NCBI RefSeq assembly: GCF_001005085.2
Contig: NZ_LBMU02000088.1
Span: 1 to 64,000, forward strand
Length of the DNA: 64,000 bases
Source: Streptomyces humi
GTDB lineage: Bacteria > Actinomycetota > Actinomycetes > Streptomycetales > Streptomycetaceae
Direction: 5' to 3'
A program made the position numbers and the translations under genes. Below the pieces are notes generated by a model. That model had not been told where the DNA came from and made no database searches. It saw only the letters and a list, made by a program, of their open reading frames with translations. Positions 8,434-16,752 of this stretch are shown here, one piece after another; positions within the stretch are counted from its first letter, which is position 1, and each line of letters begins with the position of its first letter.

Positions 8434-9810
8434 TCAAGGCCGGATCGCGCCGTTGTGAGGTTCGGGCCGGCGCCTGACGACACGAAGCCGCATCCCGGTG
8501 GTGGGATGCAGCGTCATGCCGGCAACGGGCCGGACGTCCTGGCCGGGGACCAGGCTGACCTGCCAACGGGCGGCGATGGTGCTCAGGATGATCGCGGCTT
8601 CGGTCAGGGCGAAGGCATCCCCGATGCACTTTCGGGCGCCGGCCGCGAAGGGGATGAAGGAGTGGGGCGGGGGCGTCGGGGCCTGCGGTGCCCAGCGGTC
8701 GGGGTCGAAGCGGTCGGGATGCGGGTACTGCTCGCTCGCGCGCTGGACGAGGTAGGGGCTGTACACCAGGTTCGTGCCGGCGGGAAGCGTGTGCCCACCG
8801 AGGGTGGTCTCCGTGCTCACGGCCCGGGTGATCATCCATCCACTCGGGTGGAGCCGAAGGGTCTCCTTGAAGATCTGGCCGGTCAGCCGCAGGTTCGGCA
8901 CGTCGTCGAAGGTGGCCGGCCGGCCGGCGAGGACCGAATCGGCTTCGGCGTGCAGGCGTTGCTGGACGGCCGGATGGATCGCCAGCAGGTACAGGGCCCA
9001 GGTCAGGGCGGCCGAGATGGTCTCGGTGCCGCCGATCATGAAGTCGACGAGCTGGTCGATGATCTCCGTGTCCGTCAGGCGCCGCCTGCTGCCGGATTCA
9101 TCACCGTCCTGGGCGGTGATCAGGGTCGTGAGGAGGTCATGGTGATCGGCGGTGCCGGCCTGACGGTCGGCGGCGAGGGCCGCGCACGTGTCCCGCAGGC
9201 GCCGGACGGCGCGCTGGAAACGGCGGCGGCCGGGAGTGGGAAGGTCCAGTGCCCAGCGCGGTACGAACATCCTCCGGTACCACCCTGCCAGGAGGGCGGT
9301 CAGGTCCTCGTCGAGCTGGGCCGTCACGGCCGTCGGCAGGGAGGTGGAGAACATCGTCTCCAGCAGGATCGTGCGGGTCAGCCCACGCAGGTGCGCGCCG
9401 ATGTCGAGAGCCTGTCCGTCCTGCCACGTGGTGGTTGCCGCAGTGACCTGGGCCGTCATGACGCGGGCGTGGTCGGGTAACCGGGCCCGGTGGAAGGCGG
9501 GCTGGGACATCCGGCGCTTACGCCGGTGCTGACTGTGCGGACAGGTGCCCAGCCCGCTCCCGCTGAAGCCGCGGGCTCGTTCGAAGGTGGGACCACCTTT
9601 GTCGAACGTGCGGTCGTCCAGCAGGACCTGGTGGGTGAGCTCCGGGTCGCACACCACCACCGTCTCGAACGGGCCCAGTCGGACCCGCACCAGATCGCCG
9701 TGTGCCGGGAGGCTGCTGAGGAAACGCAGCGGATCCCGCAGAAACGCCACGGAATGGCCGAGCAGGGGCAGGTGTCCTGGTGCGCGTGGCACCACGTGGG
9801 TGGAGGACAT
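8434..9810 (-). CDS. Cytochrome P450 of the terpene operon
   Basis: This 458-residue P450 is longer than typical Streptomyces class I enzymes and resembles terpene-cluster P450s such as those of pentalenene or albaflavenone pathways. Visible motifs are the I-helix MIGGTETIS, the K-helix ExxR in KETLR, the PERF-like RFDPDRW and the heme loop FAAGARKCIGDAF with the axial Cys near residue 395. It probably oxidises the hydrocarbon made by the downstream cyclase, with electrons from partners encoded elsewhere. ATG 9810 has AAGGAAG upstream. Codon 111 is a TTA (complement of 9478-9480), so expression may need the bldA tRNA. First gene of the operon. Confidence 0.9.
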   Translation of the reverse strand: MSSTHVVPRAPGHLPLLGHSVAFLRDPLRFLSSLPAHGDLVRVRLGPFETVVVCDPELTHQVLLDDRTFDKGGPTFERARGFSGSGLGTCPHSQHRRKRRMSQPAFHRARLPDHARVMTAQVTAATTTWQDGQALDIGAHLRGLTRTILLETMFSTSLPTAVTAQLDEDLTALLAGWYRRMFVPRWALDLPTPGRRRFQRAVRRLRDTCAALAADRQAGTADHHDLLTTLITAQDGDESGSRRRLTDTEIIDQLVDFMIGGTETISAALTWALYLLAIHPAVQQRLHAEADSVLAGRPATFDDVPNLRLTGQIFKETLRLHPSGWMITRAVSTETTLGGHTLPAGTNLVYSPYLVQRASEQYPHPDRFDPDRWAPQAPTPPPHSFIPFAAGARKCIGDAFALTEAAIILSTIAARWQVSLVPGQDVRPVAGMTLHPTTGMRLRVVRRRPEPHNGAIRP

Positions 9811-9822
9811 GAACTTCCTTTA

Positions 9823-9865
9823 CGGGACGGCTGCTCGCTCAGCTGCGGGACGGCTGCTCGCTCAG
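9823..9865. repeat. 20-bp direct repeat upstream of the terpene operon
   Basis: CGGGACGGCTGCTCGCTCAG occurs at 9823-9842 and again at 9846-9865, separated by 3 bp, immediately upstream of the P450 ribosome binding site. It lies in the operon leader or promoter zone. It could be a duplicated regulator site or a slipped-strand duplication; no function can be read from it. Confidence 0.8.
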
Positions 9866-10076
9866 CGCGGGCTCGTCGACGTCGTCAACGGGTTCGCGAA
9901 GGAGTCACTACCCCGAGGTCGTCGAACCCACGGGCGGCGGAACCCCGGCGCTCGGCACGAACGATGCACCGGGCCCCGCCGCGCGTGCGCCTCCGAGCCC
10001 TCTCGCCGCGCCGCCCCCGGGGACGGATGGTCGGTGTGGTGGCGGTGGGGGTGTCTCCGCACATGCCGCTGTGGTC

Positions 10077-12743
10077 TCAGCCAGGGTGGCCGGGCGGGGT
10101 GGGGCGGAGGGCGAGGAGGGCGATGTCGTCGGTGTTGTCGGTGCCGTACTCGATGATGAGGTCGTCGCAGAAGGTGTGGAGGGGGTCTCGGGCGTGTCGG
10201 GCGGTGTGCTGCCGTAGCCGGGTCATGCCGTGGTCGAGGGGTTCCGTGCGGCGTTCGATGAGGCCGTCGGTGTAGAGGAGGAGGGTGGAGTGGGGCGGCA
10301 GCGGGGTGCGGGCGGTGTGCCGGGGGAGGTCGGGGTCGAGGCCGATGAGGAGCCCGCCCGCGGTGTCGAGGTAGCGGGTGTGGCCGTCGGGGCCGGTGAG
10401 CAGGGGTGGGGGGTGGCCCGCTGAGGAGTGGTGGAGGCTGTGTTCCGGGCCGCTGCCGTGGTTCTTGAGGAGGGTGTAGATGCAGGTGGCGGTGGTGTGG
10501 AGGGTGAGGGTGTGGTGTGCGAGGTCGAGCCGGTGCAGGACGTCCGAAGGTGGTTCGGGGTGGTTGACGGCGATGCCGCGGAGCATGTTGCGCAGAGTGC
10601 TCATCGAGACGGCGGCCTGTAGGTCGTGACCGGTGACGTCGCCGATGACGAGTGCGGTGTCGCCGTTGGGAAGGGTGAACGCGTCGTACCAGTCTCCGCC
10701 GACCTCGGCGGTGGTGCTGGACGGCAGGTAGCGGGCCGCCAGCTCCAGGTGCTCCACCCTGGGCAGTTGGGGCAGGAGGGCGCGCTGGAGCTGTTCGGCG
10801 TTGGTGTGGGTGTGCTGGTGGAGACGGGCGTTGTCGACGCCGAGGGCGACGGAGCGGGCGAGTTCGGCGATCAGGGGGATGTCTTCCTTGGTGAAGGGGC
10901 GTTCGTCGCCGGTGCGGACGAGGGTCAGGGCGCCGATCACGTCCCGCTGCACACGTAGGGGAGCGACGACGGCGCTGTCACCGCCGAGTTGCCCGAGGAG
11001 TTCGAGTTGCCGGGCGTCCAGGGGGCTGCGGGCCCGACCGGCCGGGGGGATGACATCGATCAGCAGGGGGCCGGCGCCGCGCAGGACCCGGGGCAGGGTG
11101 CCGGAGGCGGTCCCGGACAGTGGAGCGAGTGTGCCGAAGTGCCCAGGAGTGATCGGTGCCCGGGGGTCGCGGTGCACGATGCAGACCCGCTCGACCAGCT
11201 GGTGCTCGTCGATCAGGTCGACGGCACACCAGTCGGTGAGCTGCTGCGTCAGTACCCGGCACACTCGCCGCAGCCGCTCGTTCAGGTCGAGGGTGCTGGC
11301 GAGGGCCCGGCCGGCCTCGGCGAACAGGGACAGCTCAGGCGCCGCCCGGTCGATCCGCGCTCTCCGCGCCTTCTTGGTGGTGACCGGCAGGTGGACGGGG
11401 CCCGGCGCCGGCCGCGTCGCGTATCCGCCGCCGTGCGCGGCGCCCGACGAGGCGTCCTGCGCGCCGAAGGACGCGCTGCCGGGCGCGGTGGGGGGAGTGG
11501 TGGTCGTGGAGAGCTGGGCCACGAACACGGTGCGCCCGTCGACCGCTTCCTGCGTCTGGACGGACAGCCGCACGGGGACCAGCCTGCCGTCGCGGTGCAG
11601 TGCGCGGACGGGCACGGAACGGCCCAGGATGCGGGGTTCGCCGGTGAGCAGCAGCGAGGTGAAGGCGCTCAGGTGGCGGCTGCGCAGATGCTCGGGGATC
11701 AGCACGGTCAGCCGTTGTTCGAGGAGGTCGTGGGCCTGCCAGCCCAGCAGGCCGGCCGCGGCGGTGTTGACCGCGATGATGCGGTTGCGGTCGTCGGCGG
11801 CGACGGTGGGCACGTTGGCGGCCTCGACCTCGCTCGCGTCCCAGGGAGCCAGGTCGGTGGGGGTGGCGCCCGGTGTGCCGGGGGTCATCGTCCACGCGGT
11901 GGGGTGCCCGCCGGACAGCTGGCCGGTGATCTCCTCGAACAACCAGTGCCGGAAGGCCCGCAGCTGGGGAAGGGCCGGGAGGGTGAGCAGGCTTGCCTGC
12001 TGTGCGGCCCCGTCGCCCTGGTCGAGGACCCTACTCAGCGTTGCCACGTCGGGGGCGGTGTCGGCGGGGAACGCCACGAGCAGGGAGAGCGTCGAGCTGT
12101 CGGGGGTCTCCTGCCGCACCGCCGTCGTCATGCATGCGCAGATCATGTTGCTGGTGTCCTGGGCGGTGGCGAGGTCGGCCGGCGGCACCTGGGCGAAACC
12201 GGCCGCGGCCGGCGCGAGGAACAGTTCGCGCAGCAGACCCTCCCAGTGCTGCTGGGCCGCCCAGTACAGGGAGTAGGGAACGTCGTTCAGCGTCACCGTC
12301 GCCATCCGGCCGGACGGCGCCAGCGTCTCCCACGCGGACGTGGGCGGCCCAGGCGTCCTGGGCCGGACCTCGAACCAGACCGTCTTGCGGTCCTCCGTGC
12401 TGTGGACGCCGTGGCCGGTGGCCAGTTCCTCCACCAGCGCCAGGCCCCGGCCGGTGCAGGCGTACGCATGGCGGTCGTGCGGTACGAGCCCGCACTCGGG
12501 CCGGTGATCGGTCACCCGAACCTGCGCCCGCCCGTCGACGGCCCACACCCGTACCTCGGCCTCGGTACGCGCGTGGATCACCACGTTGGTCATCAGCTCG
12601 CCGGCCAGCAGCTCGGCGGTGTCGGCCACCTCCGGCGCGGCACCGTCCAGCACCGACCGTACGAAGCGCCGGGCCACCGACACGTTCCTGGCCACCGGAG
12701 CCAGCCTCCGCGACGGCACCCCGGGAGGGAAGGGGCTGCCCAT
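10077..12743 (-). CDS. Multidomain regulator: HATPase - PAS - GAF - SpoIIE/PP2C phosphatase
   Basis: This protein of about 888 residues has four recognisable domains. Residues about 10-135 form an RsbW-like HATPase with N-box ELMTNVVIHA, a G1-like VRVTDHRPE and G2 GRGLALVEEL. A PAS domain lies at about 305-420, a GAF domain at about 470-640 and a SpoIIE-type PP2C phosphatase at about 650-885 (VGGDWYDAF, IGDVTGHDLQAA, LLYTDGLIE, DDIALLAL). Such proteins act in partner-switching control of sigma factors: the kinase-like domain phosphorylates or binds, and the phosphatase dephosphorylates, an anti-anti-sigma factor. The small-molecule domains tune the response. Here both enzymatic ends are in one chain. 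Start choice is uncertain: ATG 12743 begins at the domain edge, and GTG 12797 would add 18 residues. No sigma factor is adjacent. Confidence 0.85.
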   Translation of the reverse strand: MGSPFPPGVPSRRLAPVARNVSVARRFVRSVLDGAAPEVADTAELLAGELMTNVVIHARTEAEVRVWAVDGRAQVRVTDHRPECGLVPHDRHAYACTGRGLALVEELATGHGVHSTEDRKTVWFEVRPRTPGPPTSAWETLAPSGRMATVTLNDVPYSLYWAAQQHWEGLLRELFLAPAAAGFAQVPPADLATAQDTSNMICACMTTAVRQETPDSSTLSLLVAFPADTAPDVATLSRVLDQGDGAAQQASLLTLPALPQLRAFRHWLFEEITGQLSGGHPTAWTMTPGTPGATPTDLAPWDASEVEAANVPTVAADDRNRIIAVNTAAAGLLGWQAHDLLEQRLTVLIPEHLRSRHLSAFTSLLLTGEPRILGRSVPVRALHRDGRLVPVRLSVQTQEAVDGRTVFVAQLSTTTTPPTAPGSASFGAQDASSGAAHGGGYATRPAPGPVHLPVTTKKARRARIDRAAPELSLFAEAGRALASTLDLNERLRRVCRVLTQQLTDWCAVDLIDEHQLVERVCIVHRDPRAPITPGHFGTLAPLSGTASGTLPRVLRGAGPLLIDVIPPAGRARSPLDARQLELLGQLGGDSAVVAPLRVQRDVIGALTLVRTGDERPFTKEDIPLIAELARSVALGVDNARLHQHTHTNAEQLQRALLPQLPRVEHLELAARYLPSSTTAEVGGDWYDAFTLPNGDTALVIGDVTGHDLQAAVSMSTLRNMLRGIAVNHPEPPSDVLHRLDLAHHTLTLHTTATCIYTLLKNHGSGPEHSLHHSSAGHPPPLLTGPDGHTRYLDTAGGLLIGLDPDLPRHTARTPLPPHSTLLLYTDGLIERRTEPLDHGMTRLRQHTARHARDPLHTFCDDLIIEYGTDNTDDIALLALRPTPPGHPG

Positions 12744-12814
12744 AGGAACTGGGTGCCCCGAAACCCAGGCCTGAAAAGAGCACCACATGCGCGACACGAG
12801 CCACCGCGGTCCCG

Positions 12815-12898
12815 CAGCCCCGCAGCCCCGCGGTCCCGCAGCCCCGCCGTGCCGCGGTCCCGCCGTCCCGCCGTGCCGCGGTCCCGCCGTCCCGCCGT
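12815..12898. repeat. GC-rich tandem repeat block
   Basis: Short CCGCGGTCCCGC-type units repeat through this gap; the last 48 bp are two exact 24-bp copies (12851-12874 and 12875-12898). It separates the TetR gene from the regulator gene and could be a replication-slippage product. It has no open frame with coding character. Confidence 0.8.
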
Positions 12899-12924
12899 GA
12901 CTCCCGCCGGCTGAAGACCTCCGC

Positions 12925-13506
12925 TCAGCCGGTCGCGGGGCCCGTGGGGGCGGCTGCGACTGCTGCCGCGGTCATGCTGCGCGCGGTGGTCACCAGGCAG
13001 ACCACCGCGTCGTCGGGAGTCAGTCCACAGAGGTCGATGAGCGTGAACAGTGACTCGGCGCTGATCACGAGGGAGAGGCCGCGTGCCAGCTGTTCCACGT
13101 CGGCGCGTCCCGCGGGGCCGCGCCTGTCGGCCCACGGCCCGAGGGCGTGGTCGATGAGCGCGAAGCGGCGGGCGGGACGCTCCTGCACCGTCGAGGGTTT
13201 CGCGATGGTCGAGGCGACGACCGCCCGCACCGCGCCCTGCCGGCGCAGCACCGCCCCGGCCAGGATCTCCGCGGCCTGGCCGACCCGATCGACCGGGTCG
13301 TCGCCGCGCGTCGCCGAGCGCAGTACGGCGACCAGGTCCTCCGTCATCAAGGCGGCACGCAGGAGCGCGAGGAGGTCGGGGAAGTAGCGGTAGGCGGTCG
13401 CTTCGGAGACCCGCGCCTCGGCCGCGACCTTCGGCATCGTGATCTCTGCCCCGGTGTCGGCGAGGTCCCGGGCCGCCGCCACGATCGCCGACCTGGTGCG
13501 TTCCAT
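12925..13506 (-). CDS. TetR/AcrR-family transcriptional regulator
   Basis: This 193-residue regulator has an N-terminal TetR helix-turn-helix: RSAIVAAARDLADTGAEITMPKVAAEARVS is followed by the recognition segment EATAYRYFPDLLALLRAAL. The C-terminal ligand-binding region is unassigned. ATG 13506 has a near-perfect GGGAGG site at a good distance, so longer upstream frames are rejected. It is divergent from a small membrane protein gene 62 bp away; the shared gap is probably its operator region and that gene its target. The ligand is unknown. Confidence 0.88.
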   Translation of the reverse strand: MERTRSAIVAAARDLADTGAEITMPKVAAEARVSEATAYRYFPDLLALLRAALMTEDLVAVLRSATRGDDPVDRVGQAAEILAGAVLRRQGAVRAVVASTIAKPSTVQERPARRFALIDHALGPWADRRGPAGRADVEQLARGLSLVISAESLFTLIDLCGLTPDDAVVCLVTTARSMTAAAVAAAPTGPATG

Positions 13507-13568
13507 CTGACCTCCCTCGCGGCGGTCTGGACGAGGTACGGCACCGAACCCTCCACCGACTACGCCTC

Positions 13569-13913
13569 GTGAACGCCCTGTTGGCGGCCAACGCCGTCGC
13601 CGCTGTCGCCTCCGTCGCCTTCGCGCTGGTGGGAGGTGTCCGCCCGGCGGCGCTGAGCGAGAGCGGCACACCGAGTGCCGGGGAACGTTTCTACGGCTGG
13701 ATGTACGCGAATAGGGCAGTGCCGCTGGGAGTGGCGGCCCTCGTCGCACCTGTCGTCTGGCCGGGGCCGGCCGGTTCGCTCCTCCTGTCCGCGGCCGCCG
13801 CGGCCCAGGCGGGGGACGCGGTCATCGGGATCGCCACGCGGAAATGGACGATGATCGCGGGTGCCTCGCTCCTGACGGTCATACACGCCGCGACGGCCGC
13901 CGCCACCGCGTGA
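13569..13913 (+). CDS. Small hypothetical membrane protein
   Basis: This 114-residue protein has about four hydrophobic segments: near residues 3-22 (LLAANAVAAVASVAFALVGG), 50-62, 70-86 and 96-112. A polar loop SESGTPSAGERFYGWMYANR lies between the first two. It looks like a small four-helix inner-membrane protein. It starts with GTG 13569 and is divergent from a TetR gene, which suggests repressor control and a stress- or efflux-related role; no function can be assigned. Confidence 0.7.
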   Translation: MNALLAANAVAAVASVAFALVGGVRPAALSESGTPSAGERFYGWMYANRAVPLGVAALVAPVVWPGPAGSLLLSAAAAAQAGDAVIGIATRKWTMIAGASLLTVIHAATAAATA

Positions 13914-13951
13914 CAGGGCCCCCTCGCGAAGGAAGTGGAGGGTCGGACCCC

Positions 13952-13997
13952 GGCCACGGGCGGGAGGGTCGAGGGGCCACGGGCGGGAGGGTCGAGG
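13952..13997. repeat. Exact 23-bp tandem duplication
   Basis: GGCCACGGGCGGGAGGGTCG plus three more bases occurs twice head to tail in the non-coding stretch between the small membrane protein and the 57-residue ORF. It is probably a recent slippage duplication. Confidence 0.85.
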
Positions 13998-14126
13998 GGT
14001 GCTGGTGCGTCTCGCCGTCCCGCCTGGCGGAACGGGACGATGCCGACGGAACCGGCGCCATAGACTCGGCCTCCGCCTGCGGCCTGGAGGTCGAGAAGGC
14101 GTCGTTTTCGGGAAGGGACCCCTACG

Positions 14127-14300
14127 GTGAGTGCAGCGGCGCATAGCGATGCCCCGATCTACGAACGGCTCATACGCGAACGGGGCGATGTGGCCGCCGA
14201 TGCGCGCAGGACCGCGGAGGCGACCTGGCGAGAGGTCGGACGGGCCATGGACTTTCGCCTCCCGCACGCGATCACCACGCACGGCATCAGCCCCCGTTGA
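14127..14300 (+). CDS. Small hypothetical protein (57 residues)
   Basis: A GTG-initiated frame of 57 codons with strong G/C bias at third positions and an AAGGGA site about 8 nt upstream. The product is amphipathic and charged: APIYERLIRERGDV in the first half, then a helix-forming segment RRTAEATWREVGRAMDF. It has no signal peptide, Cys pairs or membrane segment. Short Streptomyces proteins with an APIYERLxxERGDVPA-like opening are familiar to me as an uncharacterised family, but I cannot name it. Coding status rests on codon bias, ribosome binding site and that resemblance. No partner gene is evident. Confidence 0.55.
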   Translation: MSAAAHSDAPIYERLIRERGDVAADARRTAEATWREVGRAMDFRLPHAITTHGISPR

Positions 14301-14434
14301 CTCCCGTGAGACCCCGGGGATCACGGACCTGCCTCAGCGGGCGGCCTGTTTGCGGCCCCGCCGGCCCGGGGGTCGGGTGATGAAGTGGGTGGCGGCGGTG
14401 ACGGGGTCGAGCCGGGTGTCGCGTCCGGCGCAGA

Positions 14435-15427
14435 TCAAGTGACCCCTGCTGCACATTGGTCGGGAGCCGCGCCTACCCAGCGGCGATAGGCGTTCACGTC
14501 GACGTTGCTGCCGCACACGATGGAGGCCACATGCCGGCCGGCGAAGCGGCCGCGGTCTTCGAGGATCGCCGCGATGCCGAGCGCGGCCGACGGCTCGACG
14601 ACGAGGCCGGCGTGGTCGAGGAGCATCCGCATACCGGCGATGATCGACGCCTCCTGGACCAGGACGGCGTCGTCGGCGACCAGGAGGAGGTCGTCAAGGA
14701 CCGCCGGGATGGGACACCGGCCGGCGACGCCGTCAGCGATCGTGTTCGTCGAGTCGGTGGTGACGACACGCCGCCCGCGCCAAGAGTGTGTCATCGCCGG
14801 TGCGCCCAGCGGCTGGACACAGATCACCTCGACCCCGGGCGCCATCGCCTTCAGCACATGCCCCACACCGGTGGCCAGCGCACCGCCGCCGAGAGCGATC
14901 AGGACGGCGTCGAACGACGGCACGGCGTCGGCCAGTTCCAGGCCGATGGTCGCCGCGCCCTCGCAGGTCTCGATGTCCAGGCTGTCCTCGACCAGCCGGA
15001 TGCCGTCGCGGCGCGCGATGGCCGCCGCCCGCTCGCGAGCCGTCTCGTGGTCGCCGTCCACCAGCTCCAGCCTGGCGCCCAACGCGCGGATGCGGTCGAG
15101 CTTGGCCACGGTCGCGAAACGGGACGCCACGACCGTCACCTCGAGCCCCCGGCCGCGACCGGACCACGCGAGGGCCTGGCCGAGATTGCCCGCGCTGGCG
15201 CACACCACGGCTCGCGAGCCGTTCGCGGCGAGCAGACTCGCGACCACCTCGGTGCCGCGGCCCTTGAAGCTGCGGACGGGGTTCGCTGTTTCGAGCTTGA
15301 TGCTCACCGTGCACCCGAGGCCGGGCTCCAGCGCCTCGCAGCGGTACAGCGGAGTGTCGAGGAAAACCGGGTCGATCACCCGCCGGGCCGCCCGGATCCG
15401 ATCAGTGTCGAGGCGTGTCTTCCGCAC
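14435..15427 (-). CDS. PLP-dependent threonine/serine dehydratase-like lyase
   Basis: A 330-residue fold-type II PLP enzyme. It has the lysine Schiff-base motif PVRSFKGRGTE (about residue 50-60), the asparagine-loop ASAGNLGQALAW and the glycine-rich phosphate loop IALGGGALATGVG. This matches the threonine dehydratase/serine racemase branch, which removes the beta-hydroxyl of Ser or Thr to give pyruvate or 2-oxobutanoate plus ammonia. It lacks the C-terminal ACT-like regulatory domain of biosynthetic IlvA, so it is a catabolic-size or specialised enzyme. It starts with GTG 15427 and sits 79 bp downstream of an LLM-type oxidoreductase. It could feed 2-oxobutanoate to the neighbouring keto-acid homologation genes, but a hairpin lies between them and this link is speculative. 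Confidence 0.85.
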   Translation of the reverse strand: MRKTRLDTDRIRAARRVIDPVFLDTPLYRCEALEPGLGCTVSIKLETANPVRSFKGRGTEVVASLLAANGSRAVVCASAGNLGQALAWSGRGRGLEVTVVASRFATVAKLDRIRALGARLELVDGDHETARERAAAIARRDGIRLVEDSLDIETCEGAATIGLELADAVPSFDAVLIALGGGALATGVGHVLKAMAPGVEVICVQPLGAPAMTHSWRGRRVVTTDSTNTIADGVAGRCPIPAVLDDLLLVADDAVLVQEASIIAGMRMLLDHAGLVVEPSAALGIAAILEDRGRFAGRHVASIVCGSNVDVNAYRRWVGAAPDQCAAGVT

Positions 15428-15506
15428 GACGCAGCAGCGTAGCGCGAGCGACGGACAGGGCGATGCACCCGACCCGGCGGTCGGGTGCTGTCCGCCGCCC
15501 CGGTCG

Positions 15507-16529
15507 TCAGCGCCAGCCGAGTTCCGGCGCGACGTGCGTCAGGATGCCGTCGAGGACGTGTGCGTTGTAGTCGACGCCGAGTTGGTTGGGCACCGTGAGC
15601 AGTACGGTGTCGGCGGCGGCGATGGCTTCGTCCTCGGCGAGCTGTTTGACGAGCGCGTCGGGTTCGGCGGCGTAGGAGCGGCCGAAGATGCTGCGGGTGT
15701 TGGCGTCGATGTAACCGATCTGGTCCGTCGAGTCGCGGTCGCGGCCGAAGTACGCGCGGTCCCGGTCGTCGACGAGCGGGAAGATGCTCCGGCTGACCGA
15801 CACCCTGGGGGTACGGGTGTGGCCCGCGGCACGCCAGGCCTCGTGGTACGCCTCGATCTGCTTGCGCTGCTGTACATGGAGCGGCTCGCCGCTCTCGTCG
15901 TCCTTGAGGGTCGAGCTCTGCATGTTCATCCCGAGCCCGGCGGCCCAGACCGCCGTGGCGTTCGAGCCCGAACCCCACCAGATACGCTCGCGCAGGCCCT
16001 CGGAGTACGGTTCGATACGCAGCAGGCCCGGCGGGTTGGCGAACATCGGCCGAGGGTCGGGCTCGGCGAATCCCTCCCCCTTCAGCGCCTGGAGCAGTTC
16101 CTCGGTGTGGGCGCGCGCCAGATCGGCGTCGGTTCCGCCCTCCGGCGGGCGGTGACCGAAGTGCCGCCAGCCGTCGATCACCTGCTCCGGTGAGCCCCGG
16201 CTGAGGCCGAGCTGGAGTCGGCCGCCCGAGATCAGGTCGGCCGCGCCCGCGTCCTCCGCCATGTAGAGCGGGTTCTCGTAGCGCATGTCGATCACACCGG
16301 TGCCGATCTCGATCCGGCTGGTCCGCGCACCGATGGCGGCGAGGAGCGGGAACGGAGAGGCGTGCTGCCGTGCGAAGTGGTGGACCCGGAAGTAGGCGCC
16401 GTCCACCCCCAGCTCCTCCGCGGCGACGGCGAGGTCGATCGCCTGCAACAGCGAGTCCGACGCGGAACGCGTCTGCGAGTGCGGCGATGGCGTCCAGTGC
16501 CCGAAGGACAGGAACCCGATCTTTTTCAT
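15507..16529 (-). CDS. LLM-class flavin-dependent oxidoreductase
   Basis: This 340-residue bacterial-luciferase-like monooxygenase begins MKKIGFLSFGHW and shows family features: GAYFRVHHFARQHASPFPLLAAIGARTSRIEIGTGV, then GRLQLGLSRGSPEQ and RIWWGSGSNATAVWAA. These proteins use FMNH2 or F420 supplied by a reductase to oxidise small organic substrates. ATG 16529 matches the usual N-terminus; an upstream ATG at 16556 adds nine residues with no better ribosome site. It follows the hairpin that ends the NRPS-PKS operon, so it is probably a separate unit with the PLP lyase. Substrate unknown. Confidence 0.87.
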   Translation of the reverse strand: MKKIGFLSFGHWTPSPHSQTRSASDSLLQAIDLAVAAEELGVDGAYFRVHHFARQHASPFPLLAAIGARTSRIEIGTGVIDMRYENPLYMAEDAGAADLISGGRLQLGLSRGSPEQVIDGWRHFGHRPPEGGTDADLARAHTEELLQALKGEGFAEPDPRPMFANPPGLLRIEPYSEGLRERIWWGSGSNATAVWAAGLGMNMQSSTLKDDESGEPLHVQQRKQIEAYHEAWRAAGHTRTPRVSVSRSIFPLVDDRDRAYFGRDRDSTDQIGYIDANTRSIFGRSYAAEPDALVKQLAEDEAIAAADTVLLTVPNQLGVDYNAHVLDGILTHVAPELGWR

Positions 16530-16643
16530 ACCGCTTTCAACAATCCACGGACGCATTCATTCCGCAGCAGAGGAACGCCGCACGACGACCCGACCGGACT
16601 GACGAGGACAGGATGCGCCGGCGAGCCGGCCCCTGCGCACGGA

Positions 16644-16674
16644 CCCCGGCCGGCCGGGACCTGGCCGGCCGGGG
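16644..16674 (-). terminator. Strong hairpin terminator of the NRPS-PKS operon
   Basis: A perfect 12-bp stem (CCCCGGCCGGCC / GGCCGGCCGGGG) with a 7-nt loop lies about 80 bp beyond the aminotransferase stop, before the LLM gene. There is no T-tract, as is usual in high-GC actinobacteria. Position and stem strength fit an end point for the long minus-strand operon. Confidence 0.6.
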
Positions 16675-16752
16675 AACCACCTGCTCCGGCGACGGACCTC
16701 CACCGGACACTCCTGTCGCGCCTGCCGGCGAGTCGCCGACGACCGCTTCGGC

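Noticed and set aside
12815-12898. CRISPR-like repeats
   Set aside because: The units are directly tandem and of simple GC-rich composition with no spacers, and no cas genes exist.
14334-14516. Minus-strand tail (about 36 codons) with an ICAGRDTRLDPVTAATHF-like sequence
   Set aside because: It shows codon bias and could be a remnant of a lost gene, but there is no start, ribosome site or recognised family.
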